NCBI RefSeq assembly: GCF_902859695.1
Contig: NZ_CADIJL010000003.1
Location: 372,001-436,000, forward strand
Length of the DNA: 64,000 bases
DNA from: Achromobacter ruhlandii
GTDB lineage: Bacteria; Pseudomonadota; Gammaproteobacteria; Burkholderiales; Burkholderiaceae_B
Reading direction: 5' to 3'
Both the position numbers and the translations under genes were made by a program. How positions within the stretch are numbered: the stretch's first letter is position 1; the number at the start of each line of letters is the position of its first letter. The notes under the pieces are model-generated. The model saw only the letters and a program-made list of their open reading frames with translations. It searched no databases and was not told where the DNA came from. Of the stretch, positions 48,401 to 57,206 are shown piece by piece.

Positions 48401-49659
48401 CGATCAAACTGGGCTGCGTCGCCGACGACTTCACTGGCGCCACCGACCTGGCCAACAACCTGGTGCGCGCCGGCATGCGCACCGTGCAGGCCATCGGTGT
48501 ACCGAGCGGGCCCCTGGAGACGCCGGCGGACGCGGTGGTGGTGGCGCTCAAGACCCGCACCTTGCCCGCCGACGAGGCGGTGGCGCAATCGCTGGCGGCG
48601 CTGGCCTGGCTGCGGGCGCAGGGCGCCGGGCAGATCTATTTCAAGTACTGCTCGACCTTCGATAGCACGGCGCAGGGCAACATCGGCCCGGTGGCCGACG
48701 CGTTGATGGCGGCGCTGGAGACGGATTTCACCATTGCCACGCCGGCCTTTCCCGACAACCAGCGCACGGTGTTCAAGGGCTATCTGTTCGCCGGCGACGT
48801 GCTGCTGAATGAGTCGGGCATGCAGCATCATCCCTTGACCCCGATGACCGATCCGAACCTGGTGCGGGTGTTGTCGGCGCAGACCCGCCGCAAGGTCGGC
48901 CTGATCGACTATGCGGTGGTGGCGCGTGGCAGCGATGCGATTCGCGGCCGCATCGACGCGCTGCGAAGCGAAGGCGTGGAGATCGCCATTGTGGATGCCA
49001 TCTGCAATGACGACCTGTTGGCGCTGGGGCCGGCGCTCAAGGACATGCCGCTGGTGACGGCCGGGTCGGGCGTGGCGATCGGCCTGCCCGGCAACTGGGG
49101 CCTGGCGCCGGGCGCGGCCGCCGCATTGCCGCGCGAACCGGGCGCCCAGGCGGTGGTGGCGGGCAGTTGCTCAAGCGCGACCCAGGGCCAGGTGGCCGCG
49201 TTTATCGCGGCGGGCCGGCCGGCGCTGGCGCTTGATCCATTGCGTCTCGCCGCGGGCGACGATGTCGTGGCGCAGGCGCTGGCCTGGGCCGCGCCGCGCC
49301 TGTCCGACGGCCCGCTCTTGATCTATTCCACGGCACGGCCCGATGCCGTGCAGGCGGCGCAGGCCAGCCTGGGCGCGGCGCGCGCCGGCGCGCTGGTCGA
49401 GGAGGCCATCGCGCGGATCGCGGCGGGCCTGGCGCGGCTCGGGGTGCGGCAGTTGATCGTCGCCGGGGGCGAGACCTCGGGCGCGGTGGTGCAGGCGCTG
49501 GGGCTGACGCAACTGGCCATCGGTGAGCAGATCGATCCGGGCGTGCCGTGGTGCGCCGGCTACGCGCAGGCGGCGCAAGCGCGCATCAGCATCGCCTTGA
49601 AGTCGGGCAATTTCGGCGGCGTTGATTTCTTCACGCGGGCCTTCCGTCGGGCTGCCTGA
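48397..49659 (+). CDS. otnK: 3-oxo-tetronate kinase OtnK (former DUF1537)
   Basis: A 420-residue four-carbon acid-sugar kinase. The N-terminal domain has GCVADDFTGATDLANNLV and YFKYCSTFDSTAQGNIGPV. The C-terminal nucleotide-binding domain has VVAGSCSSATQGQVA and IVAGGETSGAVVQAL. It phosphorylates 3-oxo-tetronate at C4, the step before OtnC. The ATG overlaps the ltnD stop; the much longer open frame upstream is inside ltnD. It is the last gene of the operon. Confidence 0.94.
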   Translation: MTIKLGCVADDFTGATDLANNLVRAGMRTVQAIGVPSGPLETPADAVVVALKTRTLPADEAVAQSLAALAWLRAQGAGQIYFKYCSTFDSTAQGNIGPVADALMAALETDFTIATPAFPDNQRTVFKGYLFAGDVLLNESGMQHHPLTPMTDPNLVRVLSAQTRRKVGLIDYAVVARGSDAIRGRIDALRSEGVEIAIVDAICNDDLLALGPALKDMPLVTAGSGVAIGLPGNWGLAPGAAAALPREPGAQAVVAGSCSSATQGQVAAFIAAGRPALALDPLRLAAGDDVVAQALAWAAPRLSDGPLLIYSTARPDAVQAAQASLGAARAGALVEEAIARIAAGLARLGVRQLIVAGGETSGAVVQALGLTQLAIGEQIDPGVPWCAGYAQAAQARISIALKSGNFGGVDFFTRAFRRAA

Positions 49660-49705
49660 TGGTCAATCGCTGATTCCCGTGCCGCGCCCTGGCGCGCCGG
49701 TGCGT

Positions 49706-50413
49706 TCAACGATGCGCCTGACGCAGTCGCTTGGCGGCGTTGACCATGTGGATGCGCGCGGCTTCGCGCGCCGCTTCCACGTCCTGGCGCCGGATGGCTT
49801 CGACGATGGCTTCGTGTTCCCGCAGCACCGCGCGCAGCTGGTCGGCGTGGCGCGCCTCGTTGCCGCGCGTGACGCGGGTGGCGGCTTCGAGATACTGGCT
49901 GACGAAGGCCAGGGTGGCGAGAAAATACGGATTGCCGGTGGCGCGGGCGATGCTGCGATGGAAGGCCACGTCTTGCGCGACGCCGTCGCCGCCGTTGTCC
50001 ACCGCCGCGGTGATGGCGGCCAGCGCGTCGTCGATTGCGGCCATGTCGCGCTTGCCGCGCTGGGCGGCCGCCTGCGCCGCGATTTCGGTTTCCAGCGCGC
50101 GGCGCAGATCGACGACGTGCAGCACCGCGTCCAGTGAGCCCAATTCGGCCGCGTCGATGCGCAACGCGCGGTTGCCGCCCTGGCCGGTGACGAATACGCC
50201 GCTGCCCTGGCGCGCTTCGACGATGCCGTCCTGGCGCAGGCGCGACACCGCTTCGCGGATGACGGTGCGGCTGACGCCGAATTGCTCGGCCAGGCGCGTT
50301 TCGGTGGGCAGTTTTTCGCCGGGCAGCACGCGGCCCGCGTCGATCTCGGCGAGCAATTGCTTGGCCACTGTGTCGGTCAGCGAGGGAGGCGCGTGGAGTC
50401 GGGGAAAGGCCAT
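49706..50413 (-). CDS. GntR-family (FadR/FCD) regulator, probable otn regulator
   Basis: A 235-residue regulator. The winged helix has LPTETRLAEQFGVSRTVIREAVSRLRQDGIV. The FCD domain has metal-binding residues (AQDVAFHRSIARATGNPYF and LREHEAIVEAI). It converges with otnK. FCD proteins commonly sense the substrate or an intermediate of the adjacent catabolic operon, so tetronates are the likely effectors. No operator is visible at its own promoter. Confidence 0.9.
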   Translation of the reverse strand: MAFPRLHAPPSLTDTVAKQLLAEIDAGRVLPGEKLPTETRLAEQFGVSRTVIREAVSRLRQDGIVEARQGSGVFVTGQGGNRALRIDAAELGSLDAVLHVVDLRRALETEIAAQAAAQRGKRDMAAIDDALAAITAAVDNGGDGVAQDVAFHRSIARATGNPYFLATLAFVSQYLEAATRVTRGNEARHADQLRAVLREHEAIVEAIRRQDVEAAREAARIHMVNAAKRLRQAHR

Positions 50414-50462
50414 GGCATGGGGCCGTGAGAAGAGGGCGCGGCACCGCCCCGGGACAGGGGCT

Positions 50463-51371
50463 TCATGATAACCCGGCGGCTCCGGCCGCCGCGCGGGCGC
50501 GGTTCAGGCAGTCGATGAAAAGCTGCGCGGCCGGCGTCGGCGGGGAGTCGGCGCGCGTCAGGATCGATACCCGCGCCGCCGGCAGCGGGTGCGCCAGCGG
50601 CAGGATGCACAAGGACGTCGGCGCCAGCACGCGGTGCAGGCCATTGCGCACGAAAAACCCCACCGCGTCGCTCTGTCCCAGGATCGCCAGGGCGATGGCG
50701 ATGGACTGGCACGGGATCACATCGGCGGGCGGCGGCAGGCCGCGTTCGGCGTAGGCCAGGCGCAGCAGATTGGTGGGCGTCTGCGTATTGCCGGGCATCA
50801 GCCATAGCAGGTCGCGCAGCTCGGCCAGGTCGGTTGCGTGGCGCAGGGGATGGTCGGCGCGCGCGCCCACCGCCAGCGGCAGGGTGAACAGGGTGGTGCG
50901 GGCAAAGCCGTCGTAGATGTCGCCGTCGTATTCGGTCTGGACCACGAGGTCGTAGCGGCCCGTCTCCAGCTGTTCATGGCTGTAGGGCGGCGCCACCTCA
51001 TGAAAGGCTACCGCGACGCGCGGCATGCGGGCGCGGAACGCCGCCAGCGCGGCCGGCAGTATCGGCAGCACCGACGAACTGATGGCCAGGTTGAGCGTGC
51101 CGCCCTCGCCGTCGCGCATCTGGTCGATGTCTTCCTGCGCGCGCCGCGCTTCCTGCAGGATCAGCACGGCGCGCTTGTGCAGCGCCTGGCCATAAGGCGT
51201 CAGCTCCACCCCCTTGGCGCTGCGCCGCACCAGTTCCGCGCCCAGGCTCTGTTCCAGTTCGCGCAGGCTGCGCGTGGCCGCCGGCTGGGTCACGCACAGG
51301 GCGCGGGCGGCGGCGCGGATGCTGCCATGTTCGGCGATCAGCACGAAGGCGCGCAACTGGCGCAGGTTCAT
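50463..51371 (-). CDS. LysR-family transcriptional regulator
   Basis: About 302 residues from an ATG at 51371. The N-terminal helix-turn-helix is MNLRQLRAFVLIAEHGSIRAA, then TQPAATRSLRELEQSLGAEL. A periplasmic-binding-like effector domain follows. A GTG at 51383 would add four residues. It is divergent from an MHS transporter and a DUF2817 peptidase gene, its likely targets, with a long hairpin in the gap. Confidence 0.92.
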   Translation of the reverse strand: MNLRQLRAFVLIAEHGSIRAAARALCVTQPAATRSLRELEQSLGAELVRRSAKGVELTPYGQALHKRAVLILQEARRAQEDIDQMRDGEGGTLNLAISSSVLPILPAALAAFRARMPRVAVAFHEVAPPYSHEQLETGRYDLVVQTEYDGDIYDGFARTTLFTLPLAVGARADHPLRHATDLAELRDLLWLMPGNTQTPTNLLRLAYAERGLPPPADVIPCQSIAIALAILGQSDAVGFFVRNGLHRVLAPTSLCILPLAHPLPAARVSILTRADSPPTPAAQLFIDCLNRARAAAGAAGLS

Positions 51372-51458
51372 CGGGGCGGGCACGGCGGGCTATAAGCAAA
51401 AGTCATCACTGCGCGAAAAATACTGTCTTTTGCGTTTCGGCGGCCATCCGTATATTCA

Positions 51459-51506
51459 CTAGGGCCTGTCCACACTAAAAGGAGCTTTAGTGTGAACAGG
51501 CCCTAG
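51459..51506. repeat. 21-base inverted repeat with a ribosome-site-like loop
   Basis: Arms 51459-51479 and 51486-51506 match at 20 of 21 positions (arm begins CTAGGGCCTGTCCACACTAA) around loop AGGAGC. It lies in the gap between the divergent LysR and transporter genes, 54 bases before the transporter start. It could be a palindromic intergenic repeat, a terminator or a leader hairpin. Confidence 0.85.
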
Positions 51507-51559
51507 CCACGGCTTCGGAAACACGGGCCGGCATAGAGATCGGACATCAAGGGGAAAAC

Positions 51560-52891
51560 ATGTCTATCGCCATCGCGGCCGGCGCCGGCGCGCGCAGCCT
51601 GCATACGCCATCCATGCGCCGGCGGGTCATCGCCGGCACCACCATCGGCAACGCGCTCGAATTCTTCGACTTCACGGTCTTCACCTTCCTGATGCTGGTC
51701 ATCGGGCCGCTGTTCTTTCCGGCGGCCTCCAGCTACGGGCAATTGCTGCTGACCACGGCTACTTTCGGCGTCGGCTTCCTGATGCGGCCGGTGGGCGGCA
51801 TGCTGATCGGCTCTTACGCCGACCGCCATGGCCGCCGCGCCGCCATGACCTTGACGCTGTGGTTGATGGGCCTGGGTTGTGCGCTGATCGCCGCCGCGCC
51901 CACCCATGCGCAGATGGGGCTGCTGGGGCCGGTGATGATGGTGCTGGCGCGGCTGATCCAAGGCTTCGCCGCCGGGGGCGAGGTCGGCGCCTCGACCACG
52001 TTGCTGGTCGAGCACGCGCCGCCGTCGCGGCGTGGGTTCTATTCCAGCTGGCAGTTCGGCAGCCAGTCCCTCGGCGTGGCGCTGGGGGCGGTGGTGGTGG
52101 GGACGCTGACCGCCGCGCTGACCGCCGAGCAGATGCAGGCCTGGGGCTGGCGCGTGCCGTTCGTGATCGGCATCCTGACGGTGCCGGTGGGCGCCTACAT
52201 CCGCCGCAATCTCGAAGAGACGCTGCACGTCGATGAGCCGGATGCGCGCCGGCCGCGCGGCGGCGGCCACCAGCCGCTGCGCCGCATCTTCGCCGAGCAC
52301 AAGACCGAGGTCGCCAAGGGCATCCTGCTGATGATCGGCGGCATGGTCTGCGCGCAGATCATCGGCTTCTACATGCCGTCGTACGCGCATCGCGAACTGG
52401 GGTTGCCGGCGACCTCGACCTTGTCGGCCAGCGTGGTGGTGGGCGCGGTCGGCTTCCTGTTCGCGCCGCTGGTCGGCATGCTGGCCGACCGCGTCGGGCG
52501 CAAGCGGGTGATCTTCTGGTCGCGGGTGACGACGGTGGCGGTGCTGCTGCCGTGTTTCGAATGGCTGATCGCCGCGCCCAGCAGCATGCGGCTGATGCTG
52601 GTGGTGGCGCTGCTGTCGATCCTGCTGGCGCTGCAATCCGCGCCCGGCATCACCATGCTGCCCGAACTGTTCCCGAAGTCCGTGCGTACCACTGGCATGT
52701 CGGTGGTGTACGGTCTGGGGATTTCCGTGTTCGGCGGCTTCGCCCAATTCTTCGTGACCTGGCTGCTGCACGTGACCGGCAATCCCATGGCGCCCGCCTG
52801 GTACCTGATGGTGGCGGTGGCGCTTTCCACGGTGGTGTTGTTCTGGATCCGCGACCGCACCGGCGACGATATCGACAACCAGGAGGCCTGA
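51560..52891 (+). CDS. MFS transporter, metabolite:H+ symporter type
   Basis: A 443-residue transporter with 12 predicted helices. Typical MHS features are GTTIGNALEFFDFTVFTF in helix 1, GSYADRHGRRAAM between helices 2 and 3, and LARLIQGFAAGGEVGAS. The mid-loop repeat is MLADRVGRKRVIFWS. This family imports carboxylates, betaines and dipeptide-like compounds. It overlaps the next gene by one base (TGATG), so the two are co-translated. The LysR gene is divergent. Confidence 0.9.
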   Translation: MSIAIAAGAGARSLHTPSMRRRVIAGTTIGNALEFFDFTVFTFLMLVIGPLFFPAASSYGQLLLTTATFGVGFLMRPVGGMLIGSYADRHGRRAAMTLTLWLMGLGCALIAAAPTHAQMGLLGPVMMVLARLIQGFAAGGEVGASTTLLVEHAPPSRRGFYSSWQFGSQSLGVALGAVVVGTLTAALTAEQMQAWGWRVPFVIGILTVPVGAYIRRNLEETLHVDEPDARRPRGGGHQPLRRIFAEHKTEVAKGILLMIGGMVCAQIIGFYMPSYAHRELGLPATSTLSASVVVGAVGFLFAPLVGMLADRVGRKRVIFWSRVTTVAVLLPCFEWLIAAPSSMRLMLVVALLSILLALQSAPGITMLPELFPKSVRTTGMSVVYGLGISVFGGFAQFFVTWLLHVTGNPMAPAWYLMVAVALSTVVLFWIRDRTGDDIDNQEA

Positions 52892-53982
52892 TGCAATCCG
52901 CTACGCCCTATTTTTCCCGCAGCTACGCCGAAGCGCGCGCGCGCTTCACGGCGGCGGCCCGGCCGCTGGCCGCGCAGTTCGCGTCCTATCCCGTCGCGCC
53001 CCTGGGGCGCGAGGGCGAGGCGCTGGCCACCGACGTGGCGCTGATCGGCGACAAGACAGCCACGCGCCTGCTGATCATGACTTCCGCGACCCACGGCGTG
53101 GAGGGCTTCTGTGGCTCAGGTTGCCAGCTGGCCCTGCTGGACGACGCCGAGATGCTGGAACGCGCGCGCCAGGCCGGCGTGGCGCTGTTGCTGGTGCATG
53201 CGGTGAACCCGCATGGCTTCTCGTGGATCGCGCGCACCGACGAGGGCAATGTCGACCTGAACCGCAACGCGCAGCCCTTTGACGGGCAGCCGTTGCCGGC
53301 CAATCCGGAGTACGGGCGCATCCACGAATTGCTGCTGCCCGAGCAGTGGCCGCCGTCGGACAGCAACCGCGAGCAGATCGCCGCCTACATCGCCGGAAAC
53401 GGCCTGCCGGCCTTCAAGCAGGCCGTCACCCGCGGTCAATACACGCATGCCGATGGCCTGTTCTATGGCGGCGACCGCCCGGCCGCCTCGCTGTCGAACC
53501 TGCGCCGCATCCTCCAGCAGCATGCGGCCGCATACAGGCAGATCGGCTGGATCGACGTGCACACGGGGCTGGGACCGCGTGGCCATGGCGAGAAGATCTA
53601 CGCGGGCCGCCGCGACGAGGCCGAAGTGGCGCGCGCGCGCCGCTGGTGGGGCACCGACATCGCCGTGCCGTACCAGGGCACGTCGGCCTCGGTGGACATT
53701 ACCGGGCACCTGGCGGGCCTGATCTACCAGGCCTGCCCGGATTCGGTGCCGACGCTGATGGCGCTGGAATATGGCACGCAGCCCGCCGAGCAAGTGGTGG
53801 ATGCGCTGCGTGGCCGCAATTGGCTGCGCGCGCATCCCGACGCCGCGCCGGCGCTGCGCGACCAGATCCTGCGCACGACGCTGGAAGCGTTCTATTGCGA
53901 TGCGCCGGACTGGCATGGCGCGGTGCTCGGCCAGAGCCGGGTGGCGGTGCTGCAAGCCGTGCTGGGCCTGGCGGGGGACTGA
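52891..53982 (+). CDS. DUF2817 (M14-like) metallopeptidase/deacylase
   Basis: A 363-residue protein of the DUF2817 family, related to M14 zinc carboxypeptidases. Zinc-ligand region SATHGVEGFCGS provides His and Glu, the conserved NPHGFSWIARTDEGNVDLNRN follows, and the third ligand is in WIDVHTGLGPRG. Relatives cleave peptide or acyl-amino-acid bonds. There is no signal peptide, so it acts on what the coupled transporter brings in. The substrate is unknown. The ATG overlaps the transporter stop. Confidence 0.88.
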   Translation: MQSATPYFSRSYAEARARFTAAARPLAAQFASYPVAPLGREGEALATDVALIGDKTATRLLIMTSATHGVEGFCGSGCQLALLDDAEMLERARQAGVALLLVHAVNPHGFSWIARTDEGNVDLNRNAQPFDGQPLPANPEYGRIHELLLPEQWPPSDSNREQIAAYIAGNGLPAFKQAVTRGQYTHADGLFYGGDRPAASLSNLRRILQQHAAAYRQIGWIDVHTGLGPRGHGEKIYAGRRDEAEVARARRWWGTDIAVPYQGTSASVDITGHLAGLIYQACPDSVPTLMALEYGTQPAEQVVDALRGRNWLRAHPDAAPALRDQILRTTLEAFYCDAPDWHGAVLGQSRVAVLQAVLGLAGD

Positions 53983-53991
53983 CACTTGCCG

Positions 53992-54021
53992 GCAAGGCCG
54001 ATTCGCGGGAATCGGCCTTGC
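53992..54021 (+). terminator. terminator after the DUF2817 gene
   Basis: GCAAGGCCGATTC and GAATCGGCCTTGC form a perfect 13-base stem with a four-base loop, ten bases after the stop, followed by TTTG. Confidence 0.75.
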
Positions 54022-54032
54022 TTTGTCATCGA

Positions 54033-54074
54033 GATGTTATATCATCCTTCAGCTGGTTGTAATGATATAACATC
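54033..54074. promoter_or_regulatory. Zur-like inverted repeat before the TonB receptor
   Basis: GATGTTATATCAT (54033-54045) and ATGATATAACATC (54062-54074) are exact inverted repeats 16 bases apart. Each half resembles GTTATA/TATAAC-type zinc-uptake-repressor sites. The second ends 13 bases before the receptor ATG, a good place to block its promoter. Confidence 0.65.
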
Positions 54075-54087
54075 AAAGAGGCTGAAA

Positions 54088-56223
54088 ATGACAGGCAAGA
54101 CGCAGGGAAAGCAGGGGTTTCGGGGAAGGCGTGGCATGGCGCGGGCGGGGCGGATTGGCGGCGCGCGGGCGCTCAAGCCCCTGGTCTGCTCCTTGATGCT
54201 GGCCGCGCCGGTGGCGCAGGCCGAAACCGAGGCCGATCCCTCTCGCAACCGCACACTGGCGCCGATCACGGTGTCGGCCAATCCGCTGGGCTTGGACCTG
54301 AACAGCACCATGCTGCCGGCTTCCGTGCTGGAAGGCGATGAACTGGTCGAGCGCCGCGCCGGTACGCTGGGCGAGACCCTCAAGAGCCTGCCGGGCGTGA
54401 ACAGCGATACCTTTGGCGGCGGCGCCAGCCGCCCGGTGATCCGTGGCCAGACCGCGCCGCGCGTGAAGGTGCTGTCCGACGGCTCCGAGGTGATGGACGC
54501 GTCCGGTATTTCGCCGGACCACGCGGTGACGGTGGAACCCCTGCTGGCCGAGCGCATCGAGGTGCTGCGCGGCCCGGCCACGCTGTTGTACGGCGGCGGC
54601 GCGATTGGTGGCGTGGTGAATGTGGTGGACAAGAAGGTGCCCACCGCCGTGCCGGAGAAGGGCGTGGAGATGGAAGCCGAGTTGCGCGGCGCCACCGGCA
54701 CCAAGGAGCGCGCCGGCGCCGTGGGCATCACCGCCGGCGAAGGCCAGTTCGCCGTGCGGGTCGAGGGCATGAAGCGGCGCACCAGCGACTACGACGTGCC
54801 GGACTGGCCCGGCGGCAAGCTGGCCGGGTCGTATAGCGAGTCCACGCAGGGCACGGTCGGGATGTCGTGGATCACGCCGCGCGGCTACGTCGGCCTGGCT
54901 TTCACGCACCTGGAAAGCAAGTATGGCCTGCCCGGCCATAATCACGAGTACGAAGGCTGCCATCCGCACGGCACCCACCTGCATTGCGGCGGCCACGACC
55001 ATGACCATGATCATGGCGACGAAGACGAGGAAGGCCACGACCATGATCACGGCCACGAACACGGCGGCGTGCCCTACGTCAAGCTGCGCAGCAACCGCCT
55101 GGACCTGCGCGCCGAATACCAGGACCCGTTCGCCGGCTTCGAGAAGATCCGCGTGCGCGGCGGCCTGACCGATTACCAGCATGAGGAAATCGAGGGCGGC
55201 CAGGTGGGCACCCGCTTCAAGAACAAGGGCTACGACCTGCGCGTGGAGCTGCAGCACAAGCCGGTGGCTGGCTGGCGCGGCGTGATCGGCCTGCAGAATG
55301 CCTACAGCGACTTCCGCGCCGATGGCGAGGAAGCCTTCCTGCCGCGCAGCCGCACCCGTTCGAACGGTTTGTTCGTGCTGGAGGAATACCAGTTGAACGA
55401 CTGGCGTTTCGAAGTCGGCGCGCGCCAGGACTGGCAGCGCATCGCGCCGTCTGGCGGCGCTTCGCGCAGCCGCCTGTCGGGCACCTCGCTGTCGGCCGCG
55501 GCCATCTGGGACTTCGCGCCGCAGTATTCGGTGGCCCTGTCGCTGTCGCGCTCGCAGCGCTTGCCGACCGCCCAGGAGCTGTATGCCGATGGCGTGCACC
55601 TGGCCACCAATACCTATGAGCTGGGCAACTCGGGCCTGGGCCGCGAGACCTCGCGCAACATCGACCTGACGCTGCGCAAGCACTCGGGCGACACGACGTT
55701 CTCGGCCAGCGTGTTCCACAACAAGGTCAAGAACTACATCTACGCCAACACGCTGGACCGTTACGAGGATTTCCGCCTGATCGAATACACCCAGCGCGAC
55801 GCCGAGTTCACCGGGGTGGAAGGCGAGCTGCGGCACCAGTTCACGCCGGTGTTCTCGGCGGCGGTGTTCGGCGACTACGTGCGCGGCAAGCTGACCGGCG
55901 GCGACGGCAACCTGCCGCGCATCCCGGCGGCGCGCGCGGGCCTGCGCGGCAACGTCAAGTGGCAGCAGTGGTCGGGCGGCGTCGAGTACGCCCGCGTGTT
56001 CTCGCAAAAGGACATCGCCGCGTACGAAAGCAGCACGCCGGGCTACAACCTGGTCAATGCGGTGGTGGCGTACCGCGGCCGCTACGGCGCCACGGGTTAC
56101 GAGGTCTACCTGCGCGGCACCAACCTGCTGAACAAGCTGGCCTACAACCATGCCTCGTTCATCTCGTCGGTGGCGCCGCTGCCCGGACGCAGCGTGATGC
56201 TGGGGATGCGCCTGACCTACTGA
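54088..56223 (+). CDS. znuD: TonB-dependent zinc receptor, ZnuD-like
   Basis: A 711-residue outer-membrane receptor. The signal region is long (ends near AQAETEA). A TonB-box-like LAPITVSAN follows, then a plug domain (LGETLKSLPGVNSDTFGGGA, IEVLRGPATLLYGGGAIGGVVNV) and a 22-strand barrel ending MLGMRLTY. The key feature is a His/Asp-rich loop at about residues 283-330, with runs such as HDHDHDHG and HDHDHGHEHGG, typical of zinc receptors. The upstream Zur-like repeat agrees. Zinc or a related metal is the expected ligand. Upstream in-frame starts lie before the operator and are rejected. Confidence 0.9.
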   Translation: MTGKTQGKQGFRGRRGMARAGRIGGARALKPLVCSLMLAAPVAQAETEADPSRNRTLAPITVSANPLGLDLNSTMLPASVLEGDELVERRAGTLGETLKSLPGVNSDTFGGGASRPVIRGQTAPRVKVLSDGSEVMDASGISPDHAVTVEPLLAERIEVLRGPATLLYGGGAIGGVVNVVDKKVPTAVPEKGVEMEAELRGATGTKERAGAVGITAGEGQFAVRVEGMKRRTSDYDVPDWPGGKLAGSYSESTQGTVGMSWITPRGYVGLAFTHLESKYGLPGHNHEYEGCHPHGTHLHCGGHDHDHDHGDEDEEGHDHDHGHEHGGVPYVKLRSNRLDLRAEYQDPFAGFEKIRVRGGLTDYQHEEIEGGQVGTRFKNKGYDLRVELQHKPVAGWRGVIGLQNAYSDFRADGEEAFLPRSRTRSNGLFVLEEYQLNDWRFEVGARQDWQRIAPSGGASRSRLSGTSLSAAAIWDFAPQYSVALSLSRSQRLPTAQELYADGVHLATNTYELGNSGLGRETSRNIDLTLRKHSGDTTFSASVFHNKVKNYIYANTLDRYEDFRLIEYTQRDAEFTGVEGELRHQFTPVFSAAVFGDYVRGKLTGGDGNLPRIPAARAGLRGNVKWQQWSGGVEYARVFSQKDIAAYESSTPGYNLVNAVVAYRGRYGATGYEVYLRGTNLLNKLAYNHASFISSVAPLPGRSVMLGMRLTY

Positions 56224-56301
56224 GGGGAACCGGCGCGACCGGGCTTCGCGGGCGGGCGGATGTGCTAAGTTCCAGCCATGCCGCCCGCCCCGGAGTCCGC
56301 C

Positions 56302-57087
56302 ATGCTGAAGTTCGCCGCCAACCTGTCGATGATGTACCCGGAACATGCGTTCCTGGACCGCTACGCGGCCGCCGCGGCCGATGGCTTCGCGGGCGTGGAA
56401 TGCATGTTTCCTTATGAGGCGCCGGCCGCCTTCGTGCGTGAGCGCATGGATGGCGCCGGCGTGTCGCAGGTGTTGTTCAATGCGCCGCCGGGGGTGAGCG
56501 CGCGCGGCGAACGTGGGCTGGCCGCGCTGCCGGGCCGCCAGGACGAATTCCGCGCCGGTATCGAACAGGCGCTGGGTTATGCCACCGCATTGGCCTGTGC
56601 CCGGGTGCACGTGATGGCCGGCGTCGCCCCCGATGGCGTCTCGCGCGACGCCATGCTGGACTGCTACCGCGAGAATCTCGACTGGGCCGCGCGCCAGGCG
56701 CGCTCGGCCGGCGTGACCGTGCTGATCGAGCCCATCAACACGCGCGACATTCCCGGCTATTTCCTCAATCGCCAGGACCAGGCCCACGAGGTGGTGCAGG
56801 CGGTCAACGCGCCCAACCTGAAAGTGCAGATGGACCTTTACCACTGCCAGATCGTCGAGGGCGACGTCACCGCGAAACTGCGCCAGTACCTGCCCACGGG
56901 GCGGGTCGGGCACCTGCAGATCGCCGGGGTGCCGCTGCGGCAGGAGCCCGATCGCGGCGAACTGGATTACGGCTGGATCTTCTCGGTGCTGCGCGAACTG
57001 GACTACGCGGGCTGGATCGGTTGCGAATACCGTCCGGCGGCGGGCACCTCCGCCGGCCTGCGTTGGCTGGCCGCGGCCCGCGCCTGA
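56302..57087 (+). CDS. OtnI/hydroxypyruvate-isomerase-family paralogue
   Basis: A 261-residue TIM-barrel isomerase very similar in plan to otnI at 45.7 kb: [20 protein letters not shown] at the start, catalytic Glu in [25 protein letters not shown] and [12 protein letters not shown]. The residues for metal and catalysis match. It is 78 bases after the zinc receptor and 119 before a Bug protein. Its substrate may be 2-oxo-tetronate, hydroxypyruvate or another 2-oxo acid sugar. The start at 56302 is the conserved one; an ATG 24 bases earlier is possible. Confidence 0.85.
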   Translation: MLKFAANLSMMYPEHAFLDRYAAAAADGFAGVECMFPYEAPAAFVRERMDGAGVSQVLFNAPPGVSARGERGLAALPGRQDEFRAGIEQALGYATALACARVHVMAGVAPDGVSRDAMLDCYRENLDWAARQARSAGVTVLIEPINTRDIPGYFLNRQDQAHEVVQAVNAPNLKVQMDLYHCQIVEGDVTAKLRQYLPTGRVGHLQIAGVPLRQEPDRGELDYGWIFSVLRELDYAGWIGCEYRPAAGTSAGLRWLAAARA

Positions 57088-57206
57088 GCGGCGGGCGGCG
57101 CTTGGCCATGAACCTTTTGCCATGATCGCCGCGCATGCCGTGCTCGCCGCTGCGTGAAAATATAGTTAATATGTTAATTAAATCAAGAATTCCGGGAGAC
57201 AACCGC

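Noticed and set aside
54073-57123. A 1016-codon open frame on the reverse strand
   Set aside because: It is antisense to the TonB receptor and the OtnI paralogue, both with clear motifs; no recognisable domain and no ribosome site.
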